A DNA stretch of 64,000 nt from NCBI GenBank assembly GCA_021234155.1, contig JAJEKV010000049.1:6212432-6276431 (forward strand). The letters run 5' to 3'. The translations under genes were made by a program, and so were the position numbers. Below the pieces are notes generated by a model. The model was not told the DNA's origin. It made no database searches and saw only the letters and a list, made by a program, of their open reading frames with translations. Each line of letters starts with the position of its first letter. The first letter of the stretch is position 1. Shown piece by piece: positions 9,433-19,473 of the stretch. The DNA is from Isoetes taiwanensis (taxonomy: Eukaryota > Streptophyta > Lycopodiopsida > Isoetales > Isoetaceae).

Positions 9433-10946
9433 CTTAAGGTTAATGCGACGACCATGAGTGTGTCTAATCTAGTGACAGGCTTCGGTCGGGATCTCAAAGT
9501 TTCAAGTCGCAATACCTGGGCCATTCTAGGAGAAGCAAAATTATGTGTACTACCCGTATCCATCAGAATTATAAAAGGTTTGCTGTCTACTTGACCTATG
9601 GTGGAAATAACGGCATGCTGACTTTCAGCATTGCCGGTTTCAATGGCTGCAAGGATATGGGACTCACCGTGAATGTACTCGGGAGCCTTCTCCTCGACAA
9701 GTAGAGTGGACTCGAGGTCATCCCAATCGAGGTCGGCCATGGCCAGCTGGGCAGTCTGCGTGACATAAGGACAATTCTGCATGAAGTGCCCGGGCCGCAT
9801 ACACTTGTAACACGCCTTATCTCGGCGGAGCTGTTCTCGAGCCTCTTTGGGAATAGACTGTAAGAGGTTCCGAACTTCCTTACCAACGTTGTTCGGTTTG
9901 TCGGGCATGTTGAAGGTGACTTTCTTTTCCGGGCGGCCGTTGGAGTTCAGCTGAGAGGGCCCCGGACTTGGTGAACGGGGTTTGTAAGATGTGGACGGGC
10001 GTGGTTGCGAGTAAGGGGCAGGACGCTGGTACTGATTTGTTGGCGTGTCCTCCTCGAGGCTCAATGCTTTAGCCTCGGCCTCTGCAACTGATTTTGGGTC
10101 TATGGCTTTAACCATTCGTTTGATTGATGGGACCAATCCTTCAATGTAGCCCTCCACCGCCCTCTTTTCATTCATTCCTGGCACATACAGCCTCAAGTGC
10201 ATGAATTCATTAGTGTAGGCCTGAACTGACATACCATTCTGCTCTAACCTGTAAAAGGTCTGGATTTGTTGGCATTTGTGCACACGAGGCACATAATGCG
10301 ACTTAAAAGCTTTGGCAAACTTCCGGAATTTGCATCTGCTTCTATCCAGATGCTTGGCTCTGGCATAGCCCTTCCACCAAATACGGGCAGCTCCTGTAAG
10401 GTTTGTGGTGGCAACCTTTCCTGTATCTTTTTCTGTCATGCCATAGGATTTCCCAAACTCCTTCATCTCGTCCAACCAGGACTCGGCATTTAGCCCGCCT
10501 CTAGATTTCCCATCAAACTAGGCCAATTTTCTGTTTTTCCATATACTGGTTATGGCCGTATCAACCGTCTTACGGTACTCTTTGTCCCGGCGCTTGGCAT
10601 AGTCACCAGATGATACAGACGTCTCAGAGGAAGCAGAAGTGGCTGACGATGAGGAGGTAGCACTATCCCTTGAGGAACTTCGATGGCGTTTGGAACGGTG
10701 CTTCCTTCGTGCGGGTCCAGGGCTTGGTTCAGGTGCAAGTGGCTGCTGGGGTGGTGGACTTGGCGGCAACGGAGGTAACTCCGGTCCGTCCTCCTGTACA
10801 AGCTGCGGTGGGTTGGCATTCAAGACATAGGTTTGCAGCTCAACTAACTGTCGCTTCATCAACATTAGTTCTTGCTCAGGTGTTAGTCTACTGGCATTTG
10901 AGGGCGTCTGCCAGGCGGCGTTGCGTGCACCGTCTATATCGAGCAT
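9390..10946 (-). pseudogene. gag: Ty3 copy B: gag with zinc knuckle and start of protease
   Basis: Starts at MLDIDGARNAAW (ATG at 10946). A Pro/Ser-rich region (residues about 45-115) is followed by the gag domain with ARIWWKGYARAKH and AVEGYIEGL. A CCHC zinc knuckle CYKCMRPGHFMQNC lies near 9775-9815, and the protease active-site motif MDTGSTHNF near 9530-9560. One in-frame TAG (near 10517) breaks it; copy A has CAG there, so the stop is a C-to-T change. Gag packages the RNA and the protease would cut the polyprotein. Strong similarity to copy A gag continues until the knuckle, where copy A is deleted. Confidence 0.9.
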
Positions 10947-11196
10947 AAAAAGGTATAAGCAGAATCATAGTGACATAAAGTCTCACAAGAATACCATTTC
11001 GGGTAGTGTAGAGAGAGAATACAAAAAAAATACAATAGCAAAAACCCTTATTACCAGTGAAAACAGTCATTACATTAAGGTTCAGTACATTGGTAGTGAC
11101 AAAAGTTAATACAAGGATATAATACAAAGACAGGTATTATACATTGGACATTTGAAAACATATAGCATAAAAAGAGTAAAACTGAGGGGACCGGGC
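10947..11196 (-). other. Spacer between ORFX2 and gag, copy B
   Basis: AT-rich and clearly homologous to 1276-1534 of copy A over its length, with no shared open frame. The conserved GCTCGATATAG string at its gag-proximal end may be a 3' splice site. Its conservation together with the flanking ORFs suggests the whole leader arrangement is ancestral to both copies. Confidence 0.3.
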
Positions 11197-11660
11197 CTAG
11201 GGGTTCGCAAATGGGTACAAGATAGAGTAGCGAATGCTCTCGCGTACAGCTCTCACTAACTTGTAGCGAGCCCAGGCTTGGACGATAACAGGTTGGTAAT
11301 CCAGTGTGGGGCTGATGTTGAGGAGATTGAAGAGCCTTCGCAAAGCATAGAAAATCTGCCACAAGTGATCGTTGGCGTCAGCAAAAGCCTCATTCCTCGT
11401 CATGTCCCAATAGTCCCATGTTCGACGAAGAGTTTGTTGCAGATCCTCGTAAGCACGCTCACGGAGAATGTTGACGATTTCCAACCCCTTGGTTGGATCA
11501 TAAGGCTCTTCCTCTTCTGCGGGTTCCCCCACCTCATAATCATCACCATCACGCTCGGGGTACTCCCCATATCGTTGGCCATAATCCTGCTCTGGAGGCC
11601 CTGGATCGTCCCTTCGGATGTCATTTGTGATCCTTTCCTCAAACTCAGCGAGGTCATAAT
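11197..11660 (-). CDS. Ty3 copy B: conserved extra ORF (ORFX2), unknown function
   Basis: Intact frame of about 154 codons from the acceptor-like TTGCAG (AG at plus 11661-11662) to the stop at 11197. The acidic N-terminal third has RDDPGPPEQDYGQRYGEYPE. The helical rest has RRTWDYWDM, NDHLWQIFYALRR, TLDYQPVIVQAWARYKL and the ending ILYPFANP. It is nearly identical to copy A in the C-terminal 100 residues, while the acidic part has a 1-2 codon length difference. It has stayed open in a copy whose gag and pol are full of stops. No family is recognised. A nucleic-acid or Gag-associated accessory role would be a guess. Confidence 0.6.
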
Positions 11661-11884
11661 CTGCAAGATAGCAAGAATGAATATACAATGTCGAACAGTT
11701 TCGCACACTCGGAACTCTAATAGATACAAGGAAGTATCATTGAAGAAAACTATTTAATTGTATGTTCATCGATACAATAATCATACATCATAAGAAAAGG
11801 GGACATATATTATAAAATGACTAAGGTAAATGCCCAATGAAAATTTTATAGCTGTACTCCATACAAAATGCGTAATGCGAATAT
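11661..11884 (-). other. Putative intron or spacer between ORFX1 and ORFX2, copy B
   Basis: Homologous to 590-814 of copy A. It ends in CTATCTTGCAG on the minus strand, matching the acceptor-like end in copy A. No conserved donor was found next to ORFX1. Confidence 0.4.
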
Positions 11885-13274
11885 TTAAGAACTAGGTCCC
11901 TCCTCTTCGTCCATAGGCTGAGGAGGTGGACGATAGCGCATCAAAGTAGCACTGGGGCTAGCAGAGAGGGCGGCTCGAGCTGCTGCCTCTGGTGGCAAGC
12001 AGGTGGCCAAGGGTGCCGCCACAAGAAGACGCATATTGGCATAGCCCGCCACATCCCCCAATGCTGCTATAGCCAAATCTCGGCGGACCAATGTAATGGT
12101 GGTGGCGTGGTAGTCTATCTTCTTATGGCCCGCCAAAGTGGATATGGCACGAAGCTTCAGAAGAAGGCCCTAGGTTCTTGGAGAAGAACAGTACCTCACC
12201 TTGCCGAAAGGCTGAGAGAAAGAATCGGGGCACATGGTTGCCCATTGCCCTAATATGAGGATCCCTGGAGGTCTCCGCTTCCTTTTCCAAGTTGGCGGGG
12301 ATCCTCTCCTGCTCTGCTTCTTCTCTATCATCCCTAAGACTTCCCTTGATGTCTTAAAGGTCTTCCACCTCTTCATCCATACCTCCCATAGTAATCTGCA
12401 ATGGCTGATCTGGAGGTGGAGGCCGCATCTGGGCTGAGAAATGCTCCTCCGGAGGCTGGGGTGTGTCAGTCAACAAGAACTGCCGAAGTGACAAAAGGGT
12501 CTCAACGGGCTCTAGTTCTTCTGGCTAGTATGCCAACAAGTTCTCAACTGGTGAGGAATGCACAACCGGTGTAGTAAAGTCGAGGAAGTCATCCTGCTGG
12601 TTCCCGCTCTGCTGGTTTTGGGCATCCTCTTCTTGTTTACGGAGCCGCTCACTTCGGGCCTCCTTGTCCAAGCGGACCTGTATCCGCCTGGCAATCTCCG
12701 TGTGATACCGGGCCGGCCGAGCTCACATGTCCGTTTGCACAAGGTCCATACGATCTTGGGTAAAGGTAGGGGGAGCATTCTCAAAAACAAAGGCATACAA
12801 GTCTTCGTTCCAAAAGAAGTCAGGGAGTTTGTAATGGTCCCTGTACATGAGTACGTGGCCTTTCCCAAGATAATAAAAAGCATTAGCCCGCTCTTCTGGT
12901 GGGGCACCAGCTATTTATTGAAGGTCTTCTACCCTAGCAAGGTGTTGAATCCGTTGGGCCTCCGTCCGGGTAAGCTCCGCAGGATCTTCCTCCTCGCTGG
13001 CTAGTGGGTAAAACTTGACAAAGGCCCAGGCTTGGTCAGGCTGCTCTACTAGAGTGTAGGGTTGATCTGCAGCATTGAGCTTCGTGAGGAAGCGGTCATT
13101 GAAATGAAAAATGGGGTAAGGGATTCTACGGCCTTCAATAAAGTGCTTCACCAAAAGGTCCAGGACAGTGTCGATCATAGGGTTTTCCTTCGAGAGATAG
13201 TCTAATAAGAGGCTAAACAACTGGAAAATAGTCGCCTTCTTGAGGTCTACAGTAAGCTTGAAGCGCGGCATCAT
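11885..13274 (-). pseudogene. Ty3 copy B: extra upstream ORF (ORFX1), interrupted
   Basis: A single frame can be followed from an ATG pair (plus 13269-13274, MMPRFKLTVDL) to a stop at 11885, about 460 codons. It is interrupted by four stops (plus 12915-12917, 12723-12725, 12535-12537, 12354-12356) and one frameshift near 12147. Parts in order: a helical N-terminal domain (LLVKHFIEGRRIPYPIFHF, YTLVEQPDQAWAFVKF), a middle with HYKLPDFFWNEDLYAF, a basic coiled region (RIQVRLDKEARSERLRKQEE), a glutamine/proline/acid-rich stretch, RFFLSAFRQGEVLFF, LAGHKK and a Pro-rich tail. The second half matches copy A (1-589). I recognise no domain. Extra ORFs before gag are known in the Tat/Ogre lineage; I know of none typical for chromoviruses. 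Confidence 0.6.
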
Positions 13275-16011
13275 AACAATGGCGATGGACAACAAGGAAG
13301 GAGTAGTAGGGCGCTCAAGCGTGACTAAGTGATGCTAGCGGATGGCGAAGGCGCTAAAGGTTTAGGGTGGTTGGGAGGTGTGAGGGAAGGTCGGCTATGG
13401 CGGGAACAGAGCTCGGGTCCGGCGGCTATGGTGGAAAAGGTCATCCAGAAGAAGCACGCCTTTAAAAAGTAACTTAAATTTAAATTTCAACGTTCACTTT
13501 TTTTTAAAAAAAAAAAAAACCCGGCTTGAACTAGTCTATACTAGCACAAACATCAGCATTGGTCAATCCCGCCGCTGTCTTATCTGGCCATACAAGAACC
13601 ATTAAGTCCTAGATGGTACCATCCTTTCTTGGTATACAGCATCTATGTTATCATATAACCTACCTTTCCTTGGTATACAGTTACAAAAAACCCTCTACTT
13701 AAAAGCTTGAGTACCAAATTAGCATTGAAACGTATGTTTAATGGAATATATGCAAAATATATGCAAAGTATTGCAATAGTATCCAAGTCGTAACATTCAA
13801 ATTTCAGAGCCAACATCATAACTATAATGTATTTCACAGCAGAATGTAAGAGCACAAGGCCAAAATGTGACAACTAAAATGTTGTGCACCTTGTATACTC
13901 TAAACCTCATTTAAGACTGTATAATCAGATAAACAGGCCTTGAATACAAACATATCAAAAATCATGCTTATAAAATGGCTAGTGTTTGTTACTAGCATGA
14001 ATTATCTATTTTCCAGTACGCAACTGTCAAAAGCCATTTATAACTGCCAAACAACATCATGTAGCTGATTACCTTGGCGTCGTATTAAAGAGTAAAGTTA
14101 CAGCATGTAAACTTGCCTCAAATTCCAGAAAGAACTAGAAACTTTATTTTTTTTGGGGTCATTTATTCAACCTCAATTATTCTTTGATCCAGTCATCATC
14201 CGTTGTCAAGTTCCAAGCTCACCTAAGTCTCTATGAACAAAAGGAATACATTAAGAAGAGAAGCCCGTACCTGCAGCCAACCAATATATCATTAGCCTGA
14301 TAAGGGTAAAGATGCAAGGGCCAAAAGGTACCTTAGGCTTCTCGGTTGTCAACCGATCACCTAATGTAGACCTTTTGCCTAAAAGATCAAATGAGCATGG
14401 CAGGAAATAAACTTAGTTTAAATATAGGAGAAAGAGAACAATTGTCCATACATCATGATGCAAATAAACCATTAAAGCAATACGGTTCAGAAATAAGTCT
14501 TGAATGACCAAGATAGAGCTTGAAATAGAATTGTTAATATCTGCAATACCTTAGCAGCCTGCTCTTTTCTGTTTGCATGAGTATTTTTAGAAGGAATATA
14601 TAGATCTACAGCTAAAAGAATATAAACTTTCACATTTTTAACCTGCTACATACCATAAGATTGAGAATAGAATGCATGTAAAAACCCTTTGCATAGCTGT
14701 GCACCCATGCATAAGCGTATTTGCAGCTCTATGATCATCATTATTACTAAGAAACCACTGAAATACCTGGATTACTTCAATGTCGGCATCAATATGTTGG
14801 GTTCAGGAACAAATTTGGAAGCTTCACCATATCCTTGTCTATGGGATTTCCGATATTTTTTATTTGGTGCAAAAACTTTGCTTGCCTCTTTTGCCATAGC
14901 TTTCCATACTGCTCATGCCGTCTTCCATGCCGTCTTCCAGACAGATGCTTTTTGTGCATGCAAAATGCCAACATCCTGTGTATGGGCGGTTCATCCATGC
15001 CCTATTTAACAAGGTCCAGAAGGAGAAATTCGTCCACAAAAATCGCAGCTCAAGTTTCATGCTTATTTAGCCAAGGAAAAATAGTCAAAGGCCAAATCTC
15101 TGAATAGATCGGATCTGCAAAAAGCCATAGGGCCAGGTGCAACAAAGCCGGCCAAGTTGAAACGGATAGCGGCATTCTCCATTCATCAATACCCTTCATC
15201 CTCTATTCATAAAGATCATGGAAAAATATACGGGCTGAATCTATAACCTGTAAGATATTCTTGGGAAGCAAAATCGGCCTGTAAAATATTCTTGGGAAGC
15301 AAAGTCGGCCAAATATCCTCATAGCCGTCCAACATAAATTTCAAGGCAATTTATGTATATATTAGAATTAAGTTATGTCAACTAAATTAACATTACATTT
15401 TGAAGGGAAAATATTCACTTTGACAAAAACCCAATGGTTTTTCCATGTATATATCAATAGGCTATGCCCATACATGGACCATGGATTTCATAAGCCTGGG
15501 TCGCCCCCTGGATTTGTTCTCTAAAGGATAATTTTTAAGTTACTCTCATGTAGATATGAGTAAGAGAAGCCAATAAGCAACATGCATACAAAAAAAAAAA
15601 AAAAAAAAACCAGATAAAAAATACGCTAGCGGCCGCTATGGGGCGATCCTTATACGGCCTCAGTCCGTCGAGAAAAACACCTCCGAAGACAGCAGCGCCC
15701 CTTTTGATTTTTCGGCCAGCTGTTGTCTGTTCGCCCTCGAGAGACGTGCCCCTTAGGGTATTTGGGAGGTGCCCGATCCATTGGAGCCATTTTCGCCTTC
15801 ATCTGAGCTACCTACAGAAAGTTATTGCCTTCCAAACTTGGGTCCTCCAATCGCTCTAAACTTCTTAAGGCTTACAATTCCACTACAACAACCTAGCACA
15901 AAACCAAACATCAAAGAGCTAAACAATCACACTAGCTTAACTCTCACCTAACTACCGAACTAACGAGTTAGGGTTTTGGTCAGTGCTATGATTTCGAGTA
16001 ACCGAAATCAC
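13275..16011 (-). other. Long 5' leader of Ty3 copy B
   Basis: 2.7 kb between PBS and ORFX1 with no supported gene. It holds a T8/A14 run near 13499-13520, an A run near 15590-15610 and a 32-bp near-perfect direct repeat (CTGTAAxATATTCTTGGGAA) at about 15246-15312. Ty3 leaders are usually a few hundred bases, so this part may contain captured or inserted sequence. No internal LTR or terminal inverted repeat was found. Confidence 0.5.
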
Positions 16012-16024
16012 GGCTCTGATACCA
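16012..16024 (-). promoter_or_regulatory. Primer binding site, initiator-Met tRNA
   Basis: Minus-strand TGGTATCAGAGCC lies one base from the 5' LTR end. It is complementary to the 3' end of plant initiator methionine tRNA, the usual primer for plant Ty1 and Ty3 elements. Its position fixes the right-hand LTR as the 5' LTR. Confidence 0.93.
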
Positions 16025-16025
16025 C

Positions 16026-17650
16026 TGTGACACTCCCTGAACATATATGACACTCGGACGTATACATACGGGGACTTTCCCCTCCCATGGCGACCGACTC
16101 ACCATGAGCAGGGCCCTCCGTCTAACTCGGGCCATCTATAAGAAGATGCTCAAGTGAAGGACACAGAGGGGTCATTCGGTCCACGCCTTCAATGGGGCTC
16201 CTATGTCGCAGAAGCGTGAATACAAGGTTAGCACACAATATAATCATATCATAATTTACCACCACGAGGGGTGGCACATCCATCCAAGTGACAACAGCAA
16301 AGAATATGCATTTACTACCAAGGAAAACACCCAAACCCATGGTTCTACCCCGGCTCAGACTCCAGTGAGGATCGACTGACGGCTAGGTCTCAAGAGATCA
16401 GCAGACCGAATCTTGGCATGGCGTTGGCTGGCATAGAACATCAGCTAGGGTTGTCCACTCCATCCGCCCCTCCTGTGCAACACTTTGCAGATGAGTCCAA
16501 TCATGCTATGGCGTCACTATAGCCTTCCGGACACGCAAACTCAAGGTATCACCCTTCGAGCCTACTACAGGGTTCATGAAGCCCCGTCCGATGAGGCAGG
16601 TCGGGGAAGCGTCCCCTTCCAGGATCACAGTGGTTCCATGGATGAGCTAGAGAATACGTGCCGCATCAGCGACCCCCGCATCCGTACCCAACTTACTCAC
16701 CCTAAATCTACTCAAAGTGCAAGATGCTCCATACGGATCACACCTCTACACCCAGGGAGTGTCAGACCCATACCCGGCCCTCTACGTGACCGGCTATCAG
16801 GCCTAGCCCACTGTAGGAGTCTCAGGAGCCTTTTATGTTCATGCAAGACCCCACCCCCACTTCACCACTGCGTCCCTTATTTGGTGCTAAGCAATTCCAT
16901 AGCATCCACGACTCGGTGGTCTCTTGTGCACAGGCCGCATATAATGGGAAGTATAGGGATCAACCTAGGAGTATACTACCAATCATGGCTCAGAGGTCTC
17001 TACCCCCCCTTTATTTCCCCCATTTCCAGTGTAATACTACGCAAAGAACTATCAATCCATCCTTTAAGAGCAAGACCAGAATCATAAATAAAGAGAACTC
17101 ACCTTTACAATCAAGGGTTAGTTCCTACAAGTAAAGCACAGAGAGAACAGACGAAACAACACAACAAGTGCCCAACAGGGGCGCTACCCTAGAATTCTCA
17201 AGCTATACAAACCACCCACCTGAGTTCCTGCTGGATCCGTTGTCGTTGGGTGCTTCCATCTTCCTGGAACTTGGTGTTCAGCTCTGGTTACACGGGTATA
17301 AGTGCTTGGCAAAGGTGGCGCTCAGCTTGGCAAAGGTAGGCGCTCAGCTCCTCTTGGTCGATTATGGTTGATAAGGGGGTGGTGATCCACCTTGATGGTT
17401 CCAATTAGTATTCACCATGCTAGCTAATCGAGTTTGGCCAGGTGGCTCCTTCCCAAACCATAATTAGCTTAATTATCCTTCTTAAATATTAATTCCTTAA
17501 TTATAGGTTATTATCCTTAATGATTAAATTAGCATAGTAATCCCTTTTAGGTCAACCCCCTAGGTTACCATACCCCATGGTGGCATATCTATACTGGGTG
17601 ACGTGTCAATATATTTATACGTATATCGTATAAATACTTGGAACGTCACA
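16026..17650 (-). repeat. 5' LTR of Ty3 copy B (right)
   Basis: 1,625 bp, TGTGAC...GTCACA on the plus strand with complete short inverted ends. It matches the left LTR throughout. Near the element's transcription-side start it has a near-palindromic TATACGATATACGTATAAAT-like string that includes a TATA-type box. Long open frames inside it (for example 16485-17087) are by-products of the repeat. Confidence 0.92.
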
Positions 17651-17655
17651 GATTT
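17651..17655. repeat. Target-site duplication GATTT, right copy
   Basis: Direct repeat of 4105-4109, immediately after the right LTR end GTCACA. Confidence 0.9.
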
Positions 17656-18043
17656 CCTCAAGGAAACGATTGGTATGAATGAGGAGCATATCAGCATTTA
17701 TGACATGGGAAAACTAGGTATTAAGGAAGAGACCATATTCCACGAAAGATATGGGGCTGATCAAACTCGCAGCCACATTGGGAATTTTTTGAACCTTTCC
17801 ATTGAAATAGCTAACAATAGTAGTGGAGTATATCGAACTACAAGATATGATAAAAGAGATATTTTGCCCTTCCATGCACTGAAATTTGTACATGCGGATA
17901 GCTGCAGACCGTATCTACAGGCCAGAAATGTGGTAGTCTCACAAATACTTCCATATATGTATGTCAATTCGTGCCCATTCAAAGCAGCTGCTGATATTAA
18001 GGAATTAGTTTGTTGCTTCACTAAAAATGGATTTGATCTCTAA
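17651..18043 (+). pseudogene. Penelope-like element reverse transcriptase, C-terminal part
   Basis: Continues the frame cut at 4109. Counting one GATTT only, the codons for RDF run straight into LKETIG across the insertion. The segment is the RT thumb region of a PLE, with DILPFHALKFVHADSCRP, then NVVVSQILPYM and a final helix ending CFTKNGFDL at a TAA (18041-18043). PLE thumb regions usually have this Asn-rich segment followed by a hydrophobic helix. No GIY-YIG endonuclease follows, so this looks like an endonuclease-deficient type or a truncated copy. Confidence 0.7.
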
Positions 18044-18754
18044 GGCCTAAAGAGGAAGATCATCCTAAATAATAAAACCCCCCTGCAAACACAGTAAATG
18101 GATCGGGCCACACTTTTCCTACGGTTAGAGGTAGGCTTTTTTTTATATTAATATATGTAAGTGTAAATGATCTCTTGTTGTTTACACTAAAAATTATAAA
18201 TACTTACTTGGAAACCATAGCAATTGATGGAGAGTAGCTTCCTGATTATATCATTGATGGCTAATGGTGTGAGTTTTGCACTATGGTTCCTTTAAAAATA
18301 TGATTTCCATTTGGAAAAGAGGATAATAATAGACCTTTGATAATATTTATGTGTAAAATTGTTTTTTCTCGATGGTTAAATGCTGAAGGAATATGTTTAA
18401 CCTAAGATGGGTCTTACAAAAATTTCTTTTACCTAAATGATAGCTTGGTAATTTTCGAGTCCACATCTATGGTCTAGGTCACGACTTTTGGGCTAACGGG
18501 CAGATGAGCGGGACGCTCTACACGAGCCGGTTTGGTTCGAGGCTCTTAGATGCATGTAAGCTGCACCAAGTAAGGTGAATTTCTGATTGACATCAAAGTT
18601 GCATACAAGGACAGTTGCTCAAGGTATGATCTTCTGACACGGATAATACCACAGCTGTGAATACTAGTGTATGAATAGGGCACAGCTACAGAATGTTAAT
18701 TAATGGCTTGCACCAAATCTAGACTGGCAGTAGATTTCGTAATTGGGCTCACAG
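18044..18754 (+). other. No gene seen; possible PLE 3' tail and intron
   Basis: AT-rich with no supported coding frame. The first part may be the PLE 3' region. The last part ends in a splice-acceptor-like GGGCTCACAG just before the ORF at 18755. Confidence 0.3.
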
Positions 18755-19225
18755 GCTGGTAGGCTGGCAAATAACCTTTTAGCTGGGCTGGCAATGGGCG
18801 GGAATAAATGCCCCAAGGATATTTGCTACGAAGACAAATTATATTCTGATGAATACGATTCAGATGGTTATCCTTTAAGCTCACACAGTGAGGAAGCTCT
18901 GGAAGAAAAATGGCTGGCCGTTGAGCTCAAAGAATGCCTTGAAATCAGTCAAGAAGAGATGGATAGTGGAGGGTATGCTGGCGGTAAACGCCCTTGGCAG
19001 AATTATCAAGGGGCTAATGATCACAAGCAGAGATATGGGAGCAAGCAAAATGGAGAGGGAAGCAGACAAGCTGGCTCTAACTCCTCCTATTATAGGAACA
19101 GCTTCACAAATGCACAAGATGACGATTCTGAATTTGAGCTGGAAGACATGCAGGTTTGGCCTAGGCCTGGAATTAGAAATGTTTACATATTGATGCTCTT
19201 ACTCCAGCATTTTGATGCAAGATGA
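18755..19225 (+). CDS. Unrecognised acidic exon-like ORF
   Basis: About 156 codons open from an acceptor-like CACAG (AG at 18753-18754) to a TGA at 19223-19225; an in-frame ATG occurs upstream at 18743. The protein is acidic and Ser/Gly/Gln-rich: NKCPKDICYEDKLYSDEYDS near the N-terminus, a Gly/Asn/Gln stretch in the middle, a DDDSEFELED cluster near the C-terminus, then WPRPGIRNVY. It is likely disordered. No family is recognised. It may be the last exon of a host gene whose left part was displaced by the nested elements, or a leftover from another element. No TE motif is seen. Confidence 0.35.
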   Translation, partial: AGRLANNLLAGLAMGGNKCPKDICYEDKLYSDEYDSDGYPLSSHSEEALEEKWLAVELKECLEISQEEMDSGGYAGGKRPWQNYQGANDHKQRYGSKQNGEGSRQAGSNSSYYRNSFTNAQDDDSEFELEDMQVWPRPGIRNVYILMLLLQHFDAR

Positions 19226-19473
19226 AGACTGATAACACTATGGATTCGTATGGATTTGGTCACTTGATTATGTCTTTTTTCCATACAAACTGACATATCT
19301 GTTAGAATATTAGCTACTATGCTTTTCTGTTGATGCATTTCAGCATGATTTACAATAAGCAATACAATTATTGATAGTATGTGAGCATTTCTTAAAGAAA
19401 ATAAGCTCTGATATATTTTTCGCTTATGTTTTTCTGGCTAGTAATGACTTGGGGGTAAAAAGGCTACAATAGG

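Larger units (their letters stand above)
4110..17650 (-). mobile_element. Ty3/Gypsy chromovirus, full-length but decayed (copy B)
   Basis: A 13,541-bp LTR retrotransposon inserted in minus orientation inside the PLE reverse transcriptase. Order along its own strand: 5' LTR (17650-16026), PBS for initiator-Met tRNA, a 2.7 kb leader, ORFX1, ORFX2, gag, protease, RT, RNase H, integrase, chromodomain, PPT, 3' LTR (5711-4110). The order RT-RNase H-integrase places it in Ty3/Gypsy and the C-terminal chromodomain places it with chromoviruses. The leader is unusually long and coding for this group. The two LTRs differ by scattered substitutions and several indels (for example, about 17 bp near 17531 is missing from the left LTR), and the genes carry many stops, so it is not recent and cannot act on its own. 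Confidence 0.92.

Noticed and set aside
16485-17087. 200-codon plus-strand ORF
   Set aside because: It lies wholly inside the right LTR of copy B, antisense to the element, and its counterpart in the left LTR is broken. No protein motif.
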